NCBI GenBank assembly: GCA_014526335.1
Contig: JACTAT010000060.1
Location: 3,279,445 to 3,343,444, forward strand
Reading direction: 5' to 3'
DNA from: Chrysaora quinquecirrha
Lineage: Eukaryota; Cnidaria; Scyphozoa; Semaeostomeae; Pelagiidae
Length of the DNA: 64,000 nt
Both the position numbers and the translations under genes were made by a program. Numbering within the stretch: the stretch's first letter is position 1; every line of letters begins with the position of its first letter. Shown here in pieces: positions 20,982-32,927 of the stretch. The notes under the pieces were generated by a model that was not told the origin of the DNA, made no database searches, and saw only the letters and a list, made by a program, of their open reading frames with translations.

Positions 20982-23900
20982 ATGGACATCCAAGGCTTGG
21001 ACCAAGGTAGCGGAGATGATTCAGATTTAGAAATGTGAGTCCATTTGATTCAATATTAATTTGTTTGAAATAAAATACAACACTGAAAATGTTTGAAAAT
21101 TTGTTTGAAAATGTAAATCGTATAGTCTACACATTGGCAGGTTGATAAAATTTAACAAATTATGTTTGAAAGACCATATAATATGAAGTTTTTACAATGC
21201 AATTTCCTCTGCAACAGTCAACTTGATAATTTGGTGTATCTTTTAGAACAAAGATAACATATGCAATCGAAGGACTGGAATCTCCAAGCAAGCCTGTCAC
21301 AACAAAGGCCTCGTTGGTAAGTCATTTAATAAAACTGGTATAAATGTATATCATTAAGGTTGTTTGAGCAATAAAATTTGTATTCACACCCTTGTACAAA
21401 TGTGGGTCAAGTAGCCCTCTCACACAGTGAAAGGTTGGCTCGACTTTTTGTAATTTTAAGGCATTAAATATTGCTTATGCCATCTAAAGTAGACAGAGCT
21501 GACTGTTGATATAGTTCTCTAGCATTTCAAAAGTAACTCTCCTTTTCAGTATTACAACTCTGTTCATTTGTTTTTCCTAGAGCAGCAGCGACGATTCATC
21601 CATAGATTTTGAGGAGGAATTCCCTAAACTTAAATTTGGGAGCTCCAGGTGAGCATAATTTTTATATTTTATATTTTAATAATTATTTAGAATAAGGCCG
21701 CACAACAATATATTTCACAAAGGATAATTGAGTTAAATATTCTCTGGCCCATACTTATAGTGTGATTTTGCAATGGTTTCCAGTAAATGTATTTCTCTTT
21801 CCAAACAGAAGTACCATACGACAACTTTTTGGTAAGACTGAAGCTGCTTCGTTTCCTGGTTCACTCCTCATGGACGAGACTGCCATCAAGCATAAGGAGA
21901 ACAAAGGCATGATTGAAATTTCCCATGCGTTTATAAAGTCATTTGGTAATGATTTTCTTGTTCCATTTATGTTAAATGCCTTGACTAAGTATCCAGAACA
22001 TGTCAGTTCAACCCAGCCAAGAGGCGTTTCCACCAATGTGTGCTTTTTAGTAGACCTTGATAAGTTGAATGATCCTAGAGATGTCACATGTGATGATCTC
22101 GGAGCGTGGGATCAATCAAGAACGTCTAAAAAATGGTACAATGTTAACAGAGACAGTTACGGCAATGCTGTGTCCCTTTCTTTTGCTAGAGATAAAGAAG
22201 GGAGTTATGAAGTTGTTAGAAGACCTTTCGTTAATCTTTCTGACAATGCTTTGAAGAAAACAATGGTGAGCCTAACTGATCCCCAAGGTCAAAATTACAA
22301 CATTGTCGCCATTATTTATCAATTCACTGGTGAGGAGCATTCAGTAACTGTAAAGCCCCATGGCAACAGCAAGTGTAACATCCCATTCCTGCGTACCTAT
22401 CAGAGTACCAAAGTGAAAATTTCAAGGAATCTGCAACAAGTGTGCCATCAAGAGCTTTTCATAACGTTTCAAGGGATGTAGGGGCTTGAGGAGCAGAAGC
22501 TGCTGGGCAGCTCCCAAGAAACCGCAGACAAGTGTCTTACTATGCTGGCAAGGCAGCTTCTAAAGTTGAAGATCCAATTTATTCAATAACATCACAAATG
22601 CGAGCTTATTGTGATGATGATGAGGAGAGATATATTCGAACATATTCTTTAGATGACTCCTCGGCAAAGGTTGTTCTTTTCACAGACACACAAGTTGATG
22701 ACATCATAAACTTTTGTTGTAATGACAGTGATGGTTATAAATCGTTACTTTATGCTGACATCACTTTTGAGCTGGGTCCTTTTTTCTTGCTAACAACATG
22801 CTACAAAAATACAGCATTGATTGACAGGAAAAGTGGCAGCTCCCCAGCAATGATTGGGCCCATGATGCTTTGTCTGTTGAAGGACAAAGAAACCTACCTC
22901 ACTCTCTTCCAGAAGCTTAACTCGAAGGTACCAGGGCTGCAATTGTACTTGCAAGGATATTCAACAGACAGTGAAAAGGCACTTCGGCAGGCATTAGCAC
23001 ATGAATTCCCACGTTCATTGCAGTTCCTCTGCTATATCCATGCAAAAAGAAACATAAGTGATAAGTGCAGATCAAAATTTAGTTTAAGCCAGCAACTGAC
23101 AAATAAGATCCTTGCCGATATATTTTCAGAGTCAGGACTTGTGTACTGTCAAAGCTCAGATGAATTCAGAGAGATGGTGAAAAGGCTTAAAAAGAAATGG
23201 GATACCTTGGAGGAAAAAGAGCGAACATGCAAGCCGCAGTTCTCAGAATACTTCGAAAAGTACAAAGAGATAGACATATTAAATCACATGCTTGTGAAGA
23301 CAGTGAAAGACGCAGGATTTGGAACAAAGTTGCAATCAAACAACATCCCAGAGTCACTTAATGCAAAGATAAAGCGCTGGCAAGACTTCAAGGCAGCTGA
23401 TATGGCACAGTTTGTGGAAGACATGAAATCTCTTGTTGATAAGCAGACGGAGGACACAAACCGTGCTTATTTGGGAATGTCGTCTCCCTATACTGTGCGG
23501 GAAGAGTTCCAAACAACATCCCAAAATCATCCATTCAGCATTCCAAAAGGGCGTGAACGTGATGAACTAATTAAAGCAAAGCGTATCATCATTGATCAGG
23601 CTCTCTTCAAGACAGTCAAAAGTTATGTACCCCATGCTCACGTGCCACAACTTTTACAAGATGCAAACAATGAATCTTTAATTGGCAATCTAGATAGTGA
23701 GGAAAAGCTTGATGACTCACACGAAGACATCTCAGCATTTTTGCAAGATGCCAACAATTCCCTGCCTACTACTGAAAATCGACCCATTGGTGGGGAGAGT
23801 GATGACTACCAAGAGTTGCGAAAGATATTTTCTACTGTTGAAGTGCGCACCCTCACTGAAAAAGCAGCTTCATTAGTACCTGACAACATCATGAAAGGAT

Positions 23901-24166
23901 TTTCTGATGACTCTTATTTCGTTAAGAGCATCTCCAGCAGCAGCCCACATACAGTAAAGCTCCTCAAAAGTGGTGGCATTGTTTGTGATGCAACATGCTT
24001 AGGATTTGGCACCAGAAAGATTTGCGCTCACACGCTTGCAGTTTCCATCTATAAAGGTTCCTGTAAACGCTTCATTAGATGGTATGTTACAGAAAAGCAT
24101 GACGCAAATTTAACAAGGCTGACAACATTCCAAGTAAACAAAAACGCTGGAAGAATTGCTATTTAA
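20982..24166 (+). pseudogene. MULE transposase with SWIM-like zinc finger, four or more exons
   Basis: Exons with consensus GT-AG junctions and matching phase: 20982-21034 (ATG, acidic start), 21247-21316, 21581-21648, and 21809 onward. Exon 4 carries the N-terminal domain seen in animal MULE proteins (CDDLGAW, then VVRRPFVNLSD, IYQFTGEEH). Reading continues from 22505 to 24166 in another frame with the DDE transposase: YADITFELG (first Asp), YSTDSEKAL (second Asp), CYIHAKRN, and NNIPESLNAKIKRW as candidate third acid. A SWIM-like finger CDATC ... CAH follows near the C-terminus. Between 22440 and 22530 a frame change and a TGA break the gene; a short unrecognised intron is the alternative. 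CTTCCTAG just before the ATG could be an acceptor for a 5' UTR exon. Confidence 0.88.
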
Positions 24167-24416
24167 TATTGAATATACATTTAATATTGCTCTGTTTATT
24201 GTAAAACCAACATTTTCGACGCGCATTTTAGCCTGTTGTCTTAATGTTAGATATACGTGTTGGCATTGTTACTGTTTTGTTACTGTTTTGTTACTGTTTT
24301 TTTTTTTAATCTAAATCAGCTGTTTATTCTTGTTGTACGATTAATGTCTTGCAGAGTTTTTTTTCACTATTCCTTTGAAGGTTTTCCGAACTTAAAGTAA
24401 ATGAACGGAGATATAG

Positions 24417-24698
24417 CCCCAGGGGGGTACTTCAATGTGAGGAGTTATTGGATGTGCCGCTCATATGGGTGGGTTTTTCCTCCTCTGTGTTTATTTTATC
24501 GAAATTCCCTACACATGGGTCGTTTTTTGAAAGTCTAGGAAGAAAATAATTGAAAATAGGGTCATATATTCGTGAAATTATCATATGAATGGGTCAATTC
24601 GGCCAAAAAATATCGTAAACCGTGTCATACACATGGGTCACTTTTCAAAATCTCAAATTCACGTCGGATCTTTCCAGCAATGAAGGTCCCCCCCGGGG
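24417..24698. mobile_element. Coral-type MITE inserted in the MULE
   Basis: Left end CCCCAGGGGGGTACTTCAATG and right end CAATGAAGGTCCCCCCGGGG are inverted repeats of about 20 bp with a few mismatches. The core has several diverged copies of a unit around ATATGGGTGGGTTTT / ACACATGGGTCGTTTTTTGAAA. Flanks share ATAT. The ends and the internal GGATGTGCCGC word resemble a repeat I know from coral and anemone sequence, which supports a cnidarian source. It lies between the transposase gene and the right end of the MULE. Confidence 0.6.
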
Positions 24699-24867
24699 AT
24701 ATGGCAATCTAGTCTAAACATAGCACAAAAGAACGGCACTCGCCACTTGTGTTCCTATTGTTTTCATTGTTTTCATCTACCTTCGTTGATTTACTTCAAA
24801 TAATTTTCCACCATCATAGTACTAGTTTCTTATAAAAAAACGTGCAGTCCACAGAAGACAAGAATGC

Positions 24868-25009
24868 GTCTAGTAGGCCACAGGTGCGCCAATGGTAGGC
24901 CAGCGGTGGGCCACAGGTAAGCCAATGGTAGGCCAGCGGTGGGCCACAAGTAGGCCACAGGTACGCCAAATGGTAGGCCAATGGCGTAGGCCACGTTTTG
25001 TGGACACCC
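24868..25009 (-). repeat. MULE right terminal inverted repeat
   Basis: About 142 bp, the reverse complement of the left end with a few substitutions and one shorter unit. It ends GTGGACACCC at 25009. Confidence 0.92.
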
Positions 25010-25018
25010 CTTTTTGCA
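25010..25018. repeat. Right target-site duplication of the Mutator-like element
   Basis: CTTTTTGCA, identical to 20106-20114. Confidence 0.9.
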
Positions 25019-28000
25019 GCTGGTTGGTAGTAGAAATAACCGCTTGCAAATTTGCAAACATCAAAAGCCATCAATGAAATAAAAAATGATATGTTGCAAG
25101 ACAGAAAAGCAAGTTAAATATGGAGTAACTTATGTTCTTCTTTATTTTTTCGTTCACATGACCGGCCTAGGCTATAAATTTGTTTTCTGTTATACGGCCT
25201 ACCTTGCTCCACCCTCCACACGGCCTTTCGTAGCATGCAGGGTCTTGTTCAGACGCTCAAAAGGAATCACAAGATTTGGTAAGATTGAGAGGGGTCGCAC
25301 ACAGCCGAAGAAGGCCCAACCACAACAAATTTTCGTAACAATAAAGGTCTGAAGTAATGCCATCGTCACTTGCAATGAAATTCGGCTGGAAAATGTCTGT
25401 CGTGTCATTTCACAGACTTTGAACCGCTTTGAACTTAAAGTAAAACTAAAGGATTATTCTTAAGATTTGTGGAAATGATCAAGGAATACCAAGAAGAAGT
25501 GCCTCAAAATATTTTGTATTATACTACAAATAAAACTGCCTTTACATGATTATATTTTCATCTGACTTTCTTCTCTTCAGACCAGTCTGCAGAGTTGGGC
25601 AAGTGCACACCCGAGATTTTATTTTTGTCCTTGAATAGTGCGTAAATCGTCCAAAAAGAGCATGGCACAAGTACTTCATGGTAAATGGGTTCACTGGACA
25701 TGAACAACTGATGTGCTGCACAAAGCAAGTGCCACTGAGATCCAGTCCACGGCATGGAATGTGCAATAAAAAGGCACAGCCCTGTGCAGTGAACAAACAA
25801 CAAACGTGTTGATATTTGCCATTATTTTCATTTTATACATGACAGTAAACCCACACAGGACACAACTGTATCACTAGTTGATAAAGAAATGAATTTTCTG
25901 TATCGTTAACCTCATTTTTGTCTTCTAGATTGCTATATTTGGTGACTCAAAATTGCACCCTATAAATCAAGTGACAAATATTTTAATGTTTACCCAAGAC
26001 TGGCTCATCAATCACACTCCAAGTTGGCGATAAGACAAGTGAGGGAGGAGCTGGAGGATGGGAAATTCCCTGGTTCATAAGCAATAACATGTTCTGTACT
26101 CCCGGAACAAACAACATCTCCTATTCGAATTGGAGCAAAACAAACTGTACCAGATTATTCAAGCATCAGCATCTTCTTAAAAATTTAAGGGGGCAGAGTA
26201 AGCTTATTTTCATTTTTAATTCAGTTTCAATGCCTTGTCCCATTTACCTATATAGTACCTCAAGTCTGTTTGAACAACAACAATTAGGGGAAATTGGTCA
26301 GTGAAAACTAAATTTCTTTATAAACCCTCAAGGCCAGAATATAGGGTCACTCGTCATGGTTTGAGGTTTATAGATTTATACAATTTTAATGCCCTTTCCC
26401 TTTTTTTTATAATTCTAGTCAGTTTTGAGCAACCATAAAGGCTAAGTTTGTCATTAAAATTTAAATTTCATTTATAAACCCTTGAGAGGATGGTAGGCTG
26501 CCAAAATATAGGATCACTCGTCATGGTATGTGTATTTATGAGTCAATTTTTGCTACAATTTCAGTGCCTTTTCCCATGTATTTATAATGTAGCTAGCCAC
26601 CCCCCTGTCAGCACTTAAATTTTCAGATATTTTGATAGTCAACGCTTTTGGACAGCCAACATGCCATTTTTTGCATTTTGCAAACATCCATGTAATTTTT
26701 GTAGCTCTGCACTTGTAAAATGTTGTTACGTTTACACTTCACAGAGTATGCAGTGTGGGGTTGGAGTATGGGAGTTTCAAAGTTTGATGTATTGACAAAA
26801 AAGGTCCACCCCTCTGGGCACTTGAGAACTTTTTGACCCCCCAGCATTTATTGTCTGGATTCAAGTGGGTTACATCTAGGCTCAGCAGGGTGCTTGATTC
26901 CACTGGGTCCAGGTTGGTTCAGCTGCATTCAGGTAGGTTGGACAAAGATGTCAGGTAGAAAAATAAGAATTATTTTCTTTTTATTCCAGATTCTATGCCT
27001 CTAATATCTGAAGTGATTCTGTTACGATTTGACTGTTATGTACACTTTGGCTGTTTAATAGAGCAGTGGAAAAGAAGTATCAAAGCTGTTCACTGAAACA
27101 AAGTATCATCCATATTGCTGACACAATGTTGCTGAGACTCAAGCTTAATTGGAGCATTCAAAATGGTATTTGATGTATATTTTCAGTTTAAATAATGACT
27201 TATTAACAAAAAAAGTTGCAGTGTGCACATCGCAAATAGAAAAGTAACAAAGGCACAAAAAGCATTATATAGTTTTCTGAAAAAACATATTAAGATCTTC
27301 AGGCTTTCAGCTCAGTTTACACAAATGTTGGTTTTAACTTGTGGGTTGAGCCCAAGTTGCATTTACATTGCTAAAATGTCATGTTGGGTTGCAAAAATTT
27401 TTGCCAAATCCAGGTTAAATTTGGTTGTGTAAATGCAGATTCATAAAGCTTCCATAATTTTTTCCTGCACTTGGTCTTTAACTTGCTAATTACACTATAA
27501 AGGTGCATAGGGTGTTTGTGGCATATTCCTTTTGAATAAGTTACAGAATTTATTTAATTCATAGAAATGCATCATATAACAGTCATTTATCTAAGAGTTA
27601 TTTCAGACTACTCATTGTCCCAGAAAACAAACCAATTTAAAGCAACAAGAATGTAATTTTCTACTTTCCGGTGGAGGAGACATTTTTGTATCCACCCCTC
27701 ACTTGATGAACATAAAAATAATAAACACCTATGCGTGATAAATTAAGAGTAATTCACCGAAATGTTTAAATATTTACTTAATTGCTGCAATGTAGCTGTG
27801 GTAAAATTTTGTGGCCATTTAATTTAATTAGATGTTCAAACTTTGTTGCCATTGCTATTACTGTGGTGGTATTATTTTGCAAAAATCTAAGGAACTAACA
27901 TGAACACAAATCAGCTTCAGACAGTCACTTGGGTAAATTCATAAAAAATGCTGATCTTGCTGTACAGAAGCAAAAATACTAGAATTTTTAAAACATACAT

Positions 28001-28177
28001 TGCCTAATCTTAATTGGTTAGTTAATTTCCCACCTAGCTTTGGCATTGATTTAAGATCCAACAACATGTTTGCAAACTGGTATTAAAAATCTAGAGAAAA
28101 TAGGATAGTATATTTCAAAACTATGACTTAGTTATAATGGATATTAAAGCATATTAGAGCAGAAATGTGAACTGCTA
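25019..28177. other. Non-coding region with a weak tandem repeat
   Basis: No gene is supported. Between about 26190 and 26620 three diverged units of roughly 165-175 bp share TTTATAAACCCT, ATAGGGTCACTCGTCATGGT and TTTCAGTGCCTTTTCCC-like words. Open frames here (for example 25542-25803 minus, 27223-27432 plus) have no recognised motif. Confidence 0.45.
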
Positions 28178-28266
28178 GTCATCCATTCATTCATTCAGTT
28201 ATTAATTCATTCATTCATTCAGTTATTCATTCATTCATTCATTCACTCATTCACTCATTCATTCAC
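28178..28266. repeat. ATTC microsatellite
   Basis: Imperfect tetranucleotide array of CATT/ATTC units, about 20 copies, interrupted by AGTT and ACTC variants. Confidence 0.9.
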
Positions 28267-28977
28267 ACAATGCTGCTCTACTCAAAGTACAGTAATTCAT
28301 GATGGTCCATTTGGAGCATTGGCTTGCATTGTGATAAACAGCTCTCTTTGCAACAAAACTTGAGGAGTCATGAAAACAATTACAACAGAACAGTAATAAT
28401 ATAAATGATTTGATATGTTTGACAAAATCTTTCTTATTACTATGTCAATCATTTCCATGTTTGGAACTTTGTTGTTGATGTGACATGGACCTCTTGTAGA
28501 TAAAAACAATGGCAGTTTTAATTAAATGAAAGCCCATCTTTCTTACCACACAGATGATTTGCTAAAATTCTTTCATTTTGTCTGAAATAAACCCAGACTT
28601 TCCTATGCATATGTAATACCCTTGGTTTCTTTACCAGACAGGTGTCGATACAAGACAGATACTCATGTTCAGCAACAGCAAATATTTGATAATAAAATAC
28701 TAATGAATATCATATCATAGACATTTAGTTTAGAAAACTTTCTAAACCTTATTAAATAACAACTGATATATTCGTTCACACCACACTAATTAACTAAGAA
28801 TAATACAAGATATAACCCGGGGCTAATGACAATAACAACACGTGATAACAACTGAGGTCTGGACCCTACATTACTCGAACTGTCTTTCAAATTTGGAAGA
28901 TTCTTTACCTTTTACATGAGGTCTTCCCTGTTTTGTTTGATAAACTTAAATGAAACTAAGAAATGCAAGAAAAGGAT
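28267..28977. other. No recognisable feature
   Basis: AT-rich sequence; no gene, RNA or repeat could be supported. Confidence 0.5.
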
Positions 28978-29225
28978 CTACTTCTTTTTGAGATAAATTT
29001 TCTTGATGCAATTTTCAGCGAACTGACAGTCATTCGTTTCCTTTCTTGTACCACTTCTGAATAGCAAGCACTTTGAAACACTCCATGTTCCTTTGATGCC
29101 ATTTGTGTAGGCTCCCGTTTTGTCATTTTTGAACTGGATGCTATTGTTCACAGTCAAAAGGAGATAACCTTCCTTCGGCAATAAGCTGAAAGCATTCCAA
29201 CCATCACTGTGTATTGTTGAGTCAC
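28978..29225 (-). pseudogene. Merlin-type (ISXO2-like) transposase fragment
   Basis: The minus-strand frame contains the C-terminal half of an ISXO2-like DDE transposase, the domain of animal Merlin elements: STIHSDGWNAF with the second catalytic Asp, EGYLLLTVNNSIQF, TGAYTNGIKGTW. In the family the last motif normally carries the catalytic Glu (TNxIEGxW); here the position reads Lys, so the enzyme would be dead. Sequence continues to Lys-rich residues and stops at 28978. The N-terminal zinc ribbon and first Asp were not found upstream. It lies 150 bp left of the foldback-like element but on sequence outside its terminal repeat, so I see no proof that they belong together. Confidence 0.65.
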
Positions 29226-29448
29226 GCGAAGTGATGCACGCATGGCTTTTTTGGTGTCAAATTCGGAGTGGATTGGTGTAGTGGTGTTGCAACATAACGT
29301 CCAGAAGCTAATGGTGATACTGATGTTGACATTATTGTGAATGAAGACTCAGAAGAATTTGAGAATGGCGAGCAGGCATCTAGAATAGTAGTGGGGGAGC
29401 TTAACACATAAAAATAGTGCAATCGTGCAAAATGTGATACCAGCATAA

Positions 29449-30990
29449 AACTTGGTAGAAATAGGCAGTTTGATACACTGAAAAAGATAGGATGTAGACC
29501 CACCCTGAAAAATGCCCCCTTTTGCTATTTTTAGACTGGGGTACTAGCTCCCAGGCCTCTAAAAGGAAAGTTGGAATACCTTTGCTGTATATCAAGATAA
29601 GAACATGAAACTTGGTGGAAATAGACAGTTTGATGCGCTGAAAAAGATAGAATGTAGACCCACACTGTAAATGCCCCCTTCTTCTATTTTTAGACTGGGG
29701 TACTAGCTCCCAGGCCTCTAAAAGGAAAGTTGGAATACCTTTGCTGTATATCAAGATAAGAACATGAAACTTGGTAGAAATAGGCAGTTTGATACGCTGA
29801 AAAAGATAGGATGTAGACCCACGCTGAAAAATGCCCCTTTGTTCTATTTTTAGACTGGGGTACTAGCTCCCAGGCCTCTAAAAGGAAAGTTGGAATACCT
29901 TTGCTGTATATCAAGATAAGAACATGAAACTTGGTAGAAATAGACAGTTTGATATGCTGAAAAAGATAGGATGTAGACCCACGCTGAAAAATGCCCCCTT
30001 GTTCTATTTTTAGGCTTGGGTACTAGCTCCCAGGCCTCTAAAAGGAAAGTTGGAATACCTTTGCTGTTTATCAAGATAAGAACATGAAACTTGGTAGAAA
30101 TAGACAGTTTGATACGCTGAAAAAGATAGGATGCAGACCCCAAACAAAAAATGTCCCTTTGTGCTATTTTTAGACTGGGGTAATTGGTACCAGACCTCTA
30201 CGTAACTACAACTGTAGTTCTAATATGAATTGCACATGCATGAAACTTTGCGAAAATGGGGTGGTATGAGACGCTAAGAAGGATAGGATATGGACCACAA
30301 CTGAGACATGCCCGCTTGTGTTATTTTTAGACTGGGGTAATTGGTACCAGAACTCTACGTAACTACAACTGTAGTTCTAATATGAATTGCACATGCATGA
30401 AACTTGGCAAAAAAGGGGTAGTATGAGACGCTAAGAAGGATAGGATATGGACCACAACTTAGACATACCCCCTTGTGTTATTTTTAGACTGGGGTAATTG
30501 CTACCAGACCTCTACGTAACTACAACTGTAGTTCTAATATGAATTGCACATGCATGAAACTTGGCGAAAAAGGGGTAGTATGAGACGCTAAGAAGGATAG
30601 GATATGGACCACAACTGAGACATGCCCCCTTGTGTTATTTTTAGACTGGGGTAATTGGTACCAGACCTCTACGTAACTACAACTGTAGTTCTAATATGAA
30701 TTGCACATGCATGAAACTTGGCGAAAAAGGGTAGTATGAGACGCTAAAAGGATAGGATATGGACCACAACTGAGACATGCCCCCTTGTGTTATTTTTAGA
30801 CTGGGGTAATTGGTATCAGACCTCTACGTAAGCTATAACAGTAGTTCTAATATGTATTGTGATACATATATCAAAGTGGTGAAAAGCGATATTTTGACAC
30901 ACTGAGAAAGATAGGATATTGACAACGACCGAGAAATGCCCATTTGTACAATTTTTAGACTAGGGATATTTATAATGATAACATCCAACA
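29449..30990. repeat. Left-arm tandem array, about ten units of 154-160 bp
   Basis: The marker GACTGGGGTA recurs at about 29534, 29693, 29853, 30013 (variant), 30173, 30330, 30487, 30644, 30798 and, degenerate, 30957. The first five units have a 159-160-bp period and contain CTAGCTCCCAGGCCTCTAAAAGG. The next five have a 154-157-bp period and instead contain TTGGTACCAGACCTCTACG and CACATGCATGAAACTTGG. There are thus two subfamilies in blocks, with sequence decaying toward the centre. Confidence 0.9.
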
Positions 30991-31819
30991 TAACACGAAG
31001 TAAGTACAGTGAATAAATGCTTAGAGGGATGAGACGGAGTACAATTTATCAAACGACCAATGGTTAGCGTTTTGAGCAAGTGAGATTTCTTTTAAATTGT
31101 GATTTTTATAGCTGTCAAGCGAGGAAAAGTAACCCAAGAGTGACTGATCCTTAGTTTCAGGTCCACTAAGGATCTTCTTCTTCTTCAAGTAATGGAAGGA
31201 CTCGTCTGCTGCTTGTTGCATGACCGTGATGTTGAACCCTTGCCTTACTTGCCTTTATTTCTATTCTGGCCTTTATTTCTTCTCCTTGTTTCCGGTCCTA
31301 CCTAACGAAGGATCCAAGGATTTGAATAGTTAGACCTGTTTTGCTGTACACTGTTTATATCGATCTTGCACTTGGGAACGTCTTTAAGCTTTGTAAGGAC
31401 CATCGTCTAGTTTCTCTGTGTGTTAAGTGCCACTGGTGCCACCCCAGCATCATCATTCTCCTTGACGTAACAATCTATCAGCTTCTGTTGCGTCTGCGTC
31501 ACCAGCGTATGTGATGTTCATGTTGTTAACACCACCGATTTTTACGCCGTCGTGGTTTTCCAAAGGCCATAAGGTGGGTTAACTGTATATATTGTTGTAG
31601 TCTGTTGATTGTAACCAGCCCTGTCTTACACTACGCGTGATGGCAACCCTATCGGTTCGCTGATGTTGTTGGCTGGCCTGAAAGGACCGTTGTCATCGAT
31701 TTATGGATGTACCTATTTCATATCGCACGCGTTGTGTGATGACCCTTAGGGAAAATTTGAATGTGTGGCTCATGAGTATGATTGTTTGAAGCTTCACGCA
31801 CTTGTTCCCAGTTTCTTTG

Positions 31820-32690
31820 GAATGGTTTCTTTACCTTATTAAACAGCCCCTTTTCGCAAAGTTTGATGCCCGAATTTCATTTTACAACAAAACTACTGTT
31901 AACAGCTTATATTGTTATCAAATGGCCCCAGGCTAAAAATAGCACAGTGAACGGGTATTTTCAATTTCGGTCCATATTCACTCTTGATCGGCGTGTCGAA
32001 CCACCTCTTTTCGCCAAGTTTGGTGCCTGTAATACAGTTTATAACAAAACTACTGTTATGGCGTACGTGGCGGTCTGATACCAATTACCCAATTCTAAAA
32101 ATAGCACAAAGGGCATTTTTCAGTCGTTTTCCATATCCTATCTATTTCAGCGTGTCAAACTACCCTTTTCACCAAGTTTCATGTTCTTATCTTGATATAC
32201 AGCAAAGGTATTCCAACTTTCCTTTTAGAGGCCTGGGAGCTAGTACCCCAGTCTAAAAATAGAACAAGGGGTATTTTTCAGCGTGGGTCTACATCCTATC
32301 TTTTCAGCATATCAAACTGTCTATTTCTACCAAGTTTCATGTTCTTATCTTGATATACAGCAAAGGTATTCCAACTTTCCTTTTAGAGGCCTGGGAGCTA
32401 GTACCCCAGTCTAAAAATAGAACAAGGGGTATTTTTCAGCGTGGGTCTACATCCTATCTTTTCAGCATATCAAACTGTCTATTTCTACCAAGTTTCATGT
32501 TCTTATCTTGATATACAGCAAAGGTATTCCAACTTTCCTTTTAGAGGCCTGGGAGCTAGTACCCCAGTCTAAAAATAGAACAAAGGGGCATTTTTCAGCG
32601 TGGGTCTACATCCTATCTTTTTCAGCGTATCAAACTGCCTATTTCTACCAAGTTTCATGCTGGTATCACATTTTGCACGATTCTAGTGTT
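31820..32690. repeat. Right-arm tandem array, inverted
   Basis: About six units in the opposite orientation. The three outermost, nearest 32690, are very similar to the first-type units of the left arm (TACCCCAGTCTAAAAATAGAAC, period about 155-160 bp). The inner ones near 31850-32100 are strongly diverged. Confidence 0.85.
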
Positions 32691-32724
32691 AAGCTCCCCA
32701 CTATAAATTGCAGAAGAAAAACGA

Positions 32725-32804
32725 CAACTTTTATTTTCGAACAAGACATGTTTCGGATTACTCAATCCATCTTCAGTTAATGAGAAATTAAAATAAAAAC
32801 GTTG
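32725..32804 (-). ncRNA. Hammerhead ribozyme (Penelope pair 2, minus copy)
   Basis: Inverted copy of 35141-35220 with the same conserved core and stems, at the 3' end of the minus-strand element. Confidence 0.8.
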
Positions 32805-32927
32805 AATTTATTACAAAGCTAGGTAACAATAATAATTTAAAGAGGCAAAGGAAAAGATCTAAAAACCTAATTACAATTAAAGTGTAAAAACAAAGAAAAA
32901 CAAAGAAAAACAAAAACGCCGAAACTA

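Larger units (their letters stand above)
20115..25009 (+). mobile_element. Complete Mutator-like (MULE) DNA transposon
   Basis: A 4,895-bp element bounded by long terminal inverted repeats (20115-20276 and about 24868-25009) that start GGGTGTCCACAAAACGTGG. A 9-bp CTTTTTGCA repeat flanks both sides. Inside is one plus-strand transposase gene with at least four exons (20982-24166). A second small inverted-repeat element (24417-24698) has inserted downstream of the gene. Termini, duplication length and a SWIM-type transposase all agree on the Mutator superfamily. The transposase frame has one apparent frameshift and stop near 22480, so this copy may be inactive. Confidence 0.93.
29391..32701. 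mobile_element. Foldback-like element with array-built inverted arms
   Basis: Left end GTGGGGGAGCTTAACACA (29391) and right end TGTTAAGCTCCCCAC (to 32701) are inverted and continue in register for about 75 bp (TCGTGCAAAATGTGATACCAGCAT...). Inside each end lies a tandem array of about 160-bp units in opposite orientation (29449-30990 and 31820-32690), so the arms can pair over 0.9 kb or more. The centre (30991-31819) has no recognised gene; a 66-codon minus-strand frame at 31021-31221 has no motif. TA flanks both ends. Long arms made of direct repeats are the hallmark of Foldback elements. The right end abuts the second Penelope pair. Confidence 0.75.

Noticed and set aside
24814..25074. Minus-strand frames with the same repeated residues
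   Set aside because: Mirror image of the left inverted repeat, not coding.
29401..30143. Overlapping minus-strand frames repeating IYSKGIPTFLLEAWELVP
   Set aside because: Produced by the 160-bp tandem array; the phase changes from unit to unit, so a protein-coding role is unlikely.
29449..30990. CRISPR-like array
   Set aside because: The whole unit is repeated without unique spacers, and the context is eukaryotic.
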